The notes under the pieces: model-generated
What the model saw: the letters and a program-made list of their open reading frames with translations, nothing else
Database searches by the model: none
Told to the model about the DNA's origin: nothing
Translations under genes and position numbers: made by a program
Source: a virus
IMG/VR virus record: IMGVR_UViG_3300040958_000002
Coordinates: 1-25,437 of that record
DNA length: 25,437 bases
Direction: 5' to 3' (one strand)
Shown: positions 22,380 through 25,437 of the stretch, piece after piece
Numbering within the stretch: position 1 is the first letter of the stretch
Layout of the letters: every line of letters starts with the position of its first letter

Positions 22380-22454
22380 TTAGAACCCAGCCCACGACAG
22401 CACCACGACCAGCACGGCGAACGCGGCCACCAGCTCGCACAGGTCACGGATCAG
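22380..22454 (-). CDS. Possible 24-residue membrane mini-protein
   Basis: After the 63-residue gene, one frame encodes a strongly hydrophobic stretch (ELVAAFAVLVVVLSWAGF) ending at TAA 22380-22382. No ATG exists in the frame; a CTG at 22454 has AGGAG with 7-base spacing, and GTGs lie further in. Unusual start and tiny size make it doubtful. Confidence 0.2.
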   Translation of the reverse strand: MIRDLCELVAAFAVLVVVLSWAGF

Positions 22455-22635
22455 GGGCCCGCTCCTGCCCGGCTCCGGCCTGCTGATAGGCGAAGTCGAT
22501 GTGCTCCTCGACCTTGTCCCACGCTGCCTGAACGCGCGGACTGCCCTCGGCCGCGATAGCCTGCCGCAGCTCGTTAACCTGGGCGTACATTTTCGGGACG
22601 CGGCGGTTGCCGTAGCGGGCAGGCTCTGCGCTCAC
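22444..22635 (-). CDS. Small hypothetical protein (GTG start)
   Basis: This 63-residue protein starts at GTG 22635, which overlaps the upstream TGA as GTGA and has AGGAGGGG 5 bases before it; this strong site decides the start over a longer frame to 22677. The product has a basic N-terminus, then a helical part (about 16-55) with 'MYAQVNELRQAIAAEG' and a WDKVEEHIDFAYQQAG segment, and an acidic tail. No domain is recognised. It is the last of the upstream small-gene train. Confidence 0.65.
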   Translation of the reverse strand: MSAEPARYGNRRVPKMYAQVNELRQAIAAEGSPRVQAAWDKVEEHIDFAYQQAGAGQERAPDP

Positions 22636-22832
22636 TGCTGCCCCTCCTGTGCAACGATCTGCCCACAGTGGGGGCAACGCTCCACGCCGTCGGCATCGTC
22701 ATTAAAGCTGATGGTTTCGCATTGGCATTCGGCGTCATCGCCATAGATCGCGCGATTTGCGCAGCCGGGCACAAGGAACCGCCCACCCGGAACATCGGCG
22801 TCCTTGATCCAGCGGCAGGGTTCTGCGCTCAT
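22632..22832 (-). CDS. Small Cys-rich zinc-binding protein
   Basis: This 66-residue protein has Cys residues at about 6, 24, 36 and 38, and a C-terminal CPHCGQ (about 53-58), so it probably binds zinc. ATG 22832 overlaps the upstream stop as ATGA and has a GGAGG-rich ribosome site. The first codons (MSAEP) are nearly the same as the start of the following gene. No family is recognised. Zinc binding is inferred from CxC/CxxC spacing only. Confidence 0.65.
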   Translation of the reverse strand: MSAEPCRWIKDADVPGGRFLVPGCANRAIYGDDAECQCETISFNDDADGVERCPHCGQIVAQEGQQ

Positions 22833-23200
22833 GCCTCTCCCTCCGTGGGGGCAGCGCGGCGAAGGGCGCGCAGCGTATAGTCCGCCCTCGAACCATTCTC
22901 AACTCTCAGCGCCTTACGAACCGCCTCAATCGCATCGTTCCACGCAGCATCCTCGGCGCGACGGGCGGCGGTGAGTTGCACCTGCCCGGATGCGTATCTG
23001 TGCCGCAATTCGGTGATTAGGCTGTCCGCCGCTTCCGCCCGCTCACGCAGGGCGGCGTAGTCGGCCCATCGAACGAACCTTCCGCCCTCCTGCTGCTCAA
23101 TCCGCTTTACGTATTCGCCCAGATCATAAGCTACATTGACAAGATCGAACCGCTCCACCTCGGCGCGGGTCGGGGTCGGGGTCGGGGTCGGGTCAGTCAT
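22829..23200 (-). CDS. Hypothetical helical protein with N-terminal Pro-Thr repeat
   Basis: This 123-residue protein begins with a Pro-Thr repeat encoded by a 6-base tandem repeat, then an all-helical charged part (about 14-115) rich in Arg, Glu and Ala, likely coiled coil. Two Trp residues flank the helices. ATG 23200 lies 8 bases inside the end of the upstream 51-residue gene. Similar helical proteins occur in phage early operons of high-GC hosts, but I cannot name a function. Confidence 0.6.
   Translation of the reverse strand: MTDPTPTPTPTRAEVERFDLVNVAYDLGEYVKRIEQQEGGRFVRWADYAALRERAEAADSLITELRHRYASGQVQLTAARRAEDAAWNDAIEAVRKALRVENGSRADYTLRALRRAAPTEGEA
23167..23194. repeat. Hexamer tandem repeat (tcgggg) encoding Pro-Thr repeats
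   Basis: About four units of tcgggg (last one short by a base) encode PTPTPTPT at the N-terminus of the 123-residue protein. Length change by whole units would keep the frame and only vary the Pro-Thr count. Confidence 0.85.
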
Positions 23201-23348
23201 TGTCGCGCCTCATTCCGCATTTGGGGCATTGGAGATAGGCGGTCGTTCCGATGACCGACTTGAACACATGCGAGCATGTCGCCTGCTTCCGTTCTCGCTC
23301 GGATAGTTGCCGCAGTTGTTCTGCGCGCTGTGCTGCCATCTGCGCCAT
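23193..23348 (-). CDS. 51-residue zinc-binding protein
   Basis: ATG 23348 overlaps the upstream TGA (TGATG) with GGGGGG-rich sequence upstream; the frame stops at TGA 23193-23195, 8 bases inside the next gene. The protein has a helical, Gln/Arg/Glu-rich N-terminal half (about residues 1-22), then CSH (25-27) and a C-terminal CPKCG (about 41-45), giving a C-H-C-C set of zinc ligand candidates. The product fits a compact zinc ribbon with an N-terminal helix. Junctions on both sides follow the pattern of this operon, which supports it being real although short. No family is recognised. Confidence 0.65.
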   Translation of the reverse strand: MAQMAAQRAEQLRQLSERERKQATCSHVFKSVIGTTAYLQCPKCGMRRDND

Positions 23349-23719
23349 CACTCGCCCCCCTCTTGCGCGGGTGATGCGGAGAGGGCGGCGCGGGCGGCGA
23401 TGATAGCCGCTCCCATCTCCGCCACCGCAAACCCAATGCCGCCCCTACGAGCATGCGCGCTAGATACAGCAGACGCCTTCGCCTCCAGACGCTCCAGCGC
23501 CTCCCGCAGCCCATCAGACGGGGCGGGGGCAGCCTGCGACGCGCGGCGGCGGGCGAGCAGTTCGCGCAGCAGGCCCTCAAGGTCGAGCATGCGAACAGTG
23601 CTGCCATCTCGAAAATATACGCACCCGTCGCCTTTGTGAACGGTCCAGCCCTCGGGCAGTGGCTCGTTGGTGAGCCCCAGCATCACAGCGTATTCCGTCA
23701 GCCTATCCATCCCGCTCAT
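23348..23719 (-). CDS. Hypothetical phage protein
   Basis: This 123-residue protein begins at ATG 23719, overlapping the upstream stop as ATGA, with GGAG 8 bases before; a longer frame to 23788 is rejected for that reason. The N-terminal part (about 1-50) has 'LPEGWTVHKGDGCVYFRDGS' (about 21-40), a beta-rich segment; the remainder is helical and Ala/Arg/Glu-rich with a Gly-rich turn. Proteins with an EGWxVHKG/YFRDGS pattern occur in phage genomes as unassigned small genes. I cannot give a function. Confidence 0.6.
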   Translation of the reverse strand: MSGMDRLTEYAVMLGLTNEPLPEGWTVHKGDGCVYFRDGSTVRMLDLEGLLRELLARRRASQAAPAPSDGLREALERLEAKASAVSSAHARRGGIGFAVAEMGAAIIAARAALSASPAQEGGE

Positions 23720-23940
23720 TTCCGCTGCTCCATTTCCTCGCAGGCCGTGACCCACTGATAAATCTTCATGTCGTTCATTGCTTGCCATGTCTCAGCGTAA
23801 ACGGTGGCGACACAGGGCTCTTGCGTTCCCATGGTCAGCATCAGCGGCTCGACCTTTTGGCGGGGTACGAAGGTCAGCATCACCGCGATGCCGCCAATGA
23901 CGCCTGCGCCGAACAAGGAGAGCGTGGTGCGCGCGCTCAT
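23716..23940 (-). CDS. Small membrane-anchored protein
   Basis: This 74-residue protein has an N-terminal membrane segment (about residues 8-26) after a short basic start, then a periplasmic-like tail with two Cys residues (about 43 and 67) that could form a disulphide. No signal peptidase site is clear, so it is probably an N-terminally anchored inner-membrane protein. ATG 23940 overlaps the upstream stop as ATGA. Could be a superinfection-exclusion or accessory membrane protein; this is speculation from topology only. Confidence 0.6.
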   Translation of the reverse strand: MSARTTLSLFGAGVIGGIAVMLTFVPRQKVEPLMLTMGTQEPCVATVYAETWQAMNDMKIYQWVTACEEMEQRK

Positions 23941-24617
23941 TTCCTTGCATCCCCCTCAATGATGGTTTCCCGCCACGGCGCCAGTGCCGGCAGCGCCCCC
24001 GTGATCTCGATCGTGTCCAGCATCCCCGGCCTGCTCAGCACGGCCCAGAGGTCCAGCAGCGCCCCGCACCAAGCCAAATAGTTCCGGCGCTTGGCGGCGA
24101 TCATGCTGGCAGTGCCGGTGTAGCTGATGGCGCAGACCTGCCCGACGTGTTCACGCCTGTGGCGGCGGTGATCGCGCCAGACCCACAGGCTGCCGATCTG
24201 CGCAGTACCGGCCACGAAGAACCCCTCCTCGTCGCTCCAGTCCCATCCGCAGGGCGTGATGCTGATGCGATCCCCCTGCCCCCAGTCCGGCGCGCTGCGG
24301 GCGCGTGCCAGTTCCGCGATCTGCGTGGCCATGCGACGGCCGCCCACTTGATCCGGCAACGCCTCGACCACGGCGGCGATGACCTGCGCATCCCGGTGCG
24401 GGTCGCTGGTCCCTCCCCCGTCGACGGTGACGCCGACCTTGTGCCGTTCCCCCATGATCCAGAGCGTGTCGACGCCCGGCCGGTCGAACTCGTGGGCGCC
24501 GTATTGGTCGAAGTCGAGGACGGCCTTCTCGGTCAGGAAGGCCCACGCCAAGGCGTCGGTGATCGACATGGCGCGGGTGAGGCGGGATCCGGTCTTGATC
24601 GGGTCGTGCAGGCTCAT
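23937..24617 (-). CDS. Hypothetical phage protein, 226 residues
   Basis: This is the largest gene of the upstream train. ATG 24617 overlaps the upstream TGA as ATGA; a start at 24623 is two codons longer. The protein has 'DALAWAFLTEKAVLDFDQYG' (about residues 21-40), a Gly-rich DGGGTSDPHRDA segment, an acidic WDWSDEEGFFVAG patch and a C-terminal helical region with Trp residues. It has no transmembrane segment. I do not recognise a domain. Its composition matches the phage backbone, so it is probably long established here. Confidence 0.65.
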   Translation of the reverse strand: MSLHDPIKTGSRLTRAMSITDALAWAFLTEKAVLDFDQYGAHEFDRPGVDTLWIMGERHKVGVTVDGGGTSDPHRDAQVIAAVVEALPDQVGGRRMATQIAELARARSAPDWGQGDRISITPCGWDWSDEEGFFVAGTAQIGSLWVWRDHRRHRREHVGQVCAISYTGTASMIAAKRRNYLAWCGALLDLWAVLSRPGMLDTIEITGALPALAPWRETIIEGDARK

Positions 24618-24973
24618 GCCCACCCCGACTGATCAAGTTCAGCTGCCAGACGTTCGTCAGAGCGACCAGCGCAGCCGCCGCAGACCCGATAGACTGGCCC
24701 GCGCATGCCCTCGTCATAATCCCTACGATCCCTAAGATCATCGGCATCGGTGCGGCACCAATCGCAGCGGCCAACGCGTGCTAGCTTCGCTTCTTCGCGC
24801 AGCTGGCGAATGCACTCCGCACAGCAGTCGATCATTTCCGACCCAAACGAATCCGTCTCACCCTGAATGCGGGCGACCGCCGGGCCGTCGGGGTGGAGGT
24901 CGCACACTGCACCAACAGGCAGGCTGTGAAAGCTGCCAGGCAGCGTGGAGATAGGTCCAGTCACGTCGCTCAT
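24614..24973 (-). CDS. Cys-rich zinc-binding hypothetical protein
   Basis: This 119-residue protein (ATG 24973; GTG 24985 is possible) has Cys pairs: CDLH near residue 24, CCAEC (about 49-53), CDWC (about 69-72) and CGGC (about 97-100). The last two CxxC pairs are spaced like a treble-clef or zinc-ribbon finger. The rest is charged and helical, with DDLRDRRDYDEG between the fingers. The gene lies between the edge gene and the 226-residue gene, whose start overlaps its stop as ATGA. Nucleic-acid or protein binding is possible; no function is assigned. Confidence 0.65.
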   Translation of the reverse strand: MSDVTGPISTLPGSFHSLPVGAVCDLHPDGPAVARIQGETDSFGSEMIDCCAECIRQLREEAKLARVGRCDWCRTDADDLRDRRDYDEGMRGPVYRVCGGCAGRSDERLAAELDQSGWA

Positions 24974-25009
24974 GCCGCCGCCCACCGTTTTATAGCGTCC
25001 GAAAACCCC

Positions 25010-25437
25010 TCACGCATTGGCATGGTCCTTCCGGTACCGCAGCGCGGCCAGGAGCCGCTGCTGGCCATCCATCGAGGGCTTGCCGTTCTCGCCCAGCACC
25101 TCGGCGCACAGGAACGCCTTCCAGCGAGCCAGAGCCATGGAGGCCTGGACCTCCAGCTGCAGCGCGACGGCCTCGATCTTGTTGCCGCTGATCAACAGCT
25201 CCGCGATGGTCAGGTCCTCTGCCGGAGAGAAGGCCGGGGCCATCTTCTCCAGGTGCTTCACGATGGCCCGCTCGGGCAGGCTCAGCGCGCCCCAGGGGCG
25301 GTCGGTAGTCTGCGCCTTGGCAGCGGCCGGAGTTGCGAAGGGCCGTGCTGCGGGCTTCTTGATCGGGGTTTGAGCGGGGGTGGGTTTCGGGGGCACGGGC
25401 CTAGCGTTTGCTGGCGCTGCGTTCTTGATCGGCTTCG
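25010..25437 (-). CDS. Partial gene, Pro/Lys/Ala-rich N-terminus with helical C-terminal domain
   Basis: The frame is open to the right window edge, so the start may lie outside; a GTG at 25396 is an internal option giving 128 residues. The N-terminal part is a low-complexity Lys/Pro/Ala tail with repeating 'KPIKN' and 'TPIKK' units, like basic DNA-binding tails. The C-terminal part (about residues 35-128 from the GTG) is helical, with 'TIAELLISGNKIEAVALQLE' (about 62-81), which has the look of a helix-turn-helix. It precedes the small-gene train. It might be a DNA-binding regulator or a packaging-related protein; nothing firm can be said. Confidence 0.55.
   Translation of the reverse strand, partial: KPIKNAAPANARPVPPKPTPAQTPIKKPAARPFATPAAAKAQTTDRPWGALSLPERAIVKHLEKMAPAFSPAEDLTIAELLISGNKIEAVALQLEVQASMALARWKAFLCAEVLGENGKPSMDGQQRLLAALRYRKDHANA

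Noticed and set aside
1-25437. CRISPR array, tRNA genes, insertion sequences or att sites
   Set aside because: I saw no regularly spaced repeats, no tRNA-like cloverleaf, no transposase and no duplicated attachment core; a full search was not possible by eye.

Overview
The window is most of the late region of a tailed temperate phage or prophage with siphophage architecture. It runs almost entirely on the minus strand, so transcription goes from high to low coordinates. The DNA is GC-rich with strong G/C bias at third codon positions, many starts have AGGAGG/GAGG-type ribosome sites, and genes are packed with ATGA, TGATG or TAATG junctions. This fits a high-GC alphaproteobacterial host; a Rhodobacterales/Paracoccus-like host is my guess from general protein character and is not proven. 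No integrase, repressor, replication gene, tRNA, attachment site or clear host gene is visible.

Layout in transcription order. (1) About 25437-22444: a train of nine small, mostly unrecognised genes, several Cys-rich, joined almost throughout by 4-base overlaps. The first is cut by the window edge. (2) About 22380-21361: a looser stretch with an isolated minus-strand gene, a strong terminator, the only plus-strand gene I accept, and a small zinc-ribbon gene. (3) 21374-18906: putative phage metallopeptidase, terminase small subunit (DUF2280-like) and terminase large subunit (TTG start). (4) 18909-15049: DUF1073-type portal, DUF2213-type prohead protease with a nested scaffold start, head decoration protein, major capsid protein. 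(5) 14998-12019: a small conserved protein, two head-tail connector candidates, an SPP1 gp7/Mu F-like minor head protein, an HK97 gp10-like protein and a tail terminator candidate. (6) 11906-3988: tail tube, tail assembly chaperone G with a -1 frameshifted G-T form, TP901-type tape measure, two minor tail proteins, a GNAT-like protein and a large tail-tip/host-specificity protein. (7) 3923-1062: a 953-residue tailspike-like protein bounded by two intrinsic terminators. (8) 967-119: small membrane proteins that look like a holin/lysis cassette, preceded by a 15-codon leader ORF. No endolysin is visible.

Together the genes give DNA packaging (TerS/TerL), procapsid assembly and maturation (portal, protease, scaffold, capsid, decoration), neck formation, tail assembly (tube, G/GT, tape measure), tip and receptor recognition, and probably lysis. 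I do not see an evidently new defence or enzymatic system. The most informative non-routine signals are the T_TTT_TTG slippery site with a dnaX-like upstream Shine-Dalgarno element, the Nu3-like nested scaffold start, the terminator-bounded tailspike cassette, the coupled leader ORF before the holin-like gene, and the cluster of small Cys-rich proteins upstream of the terminase.
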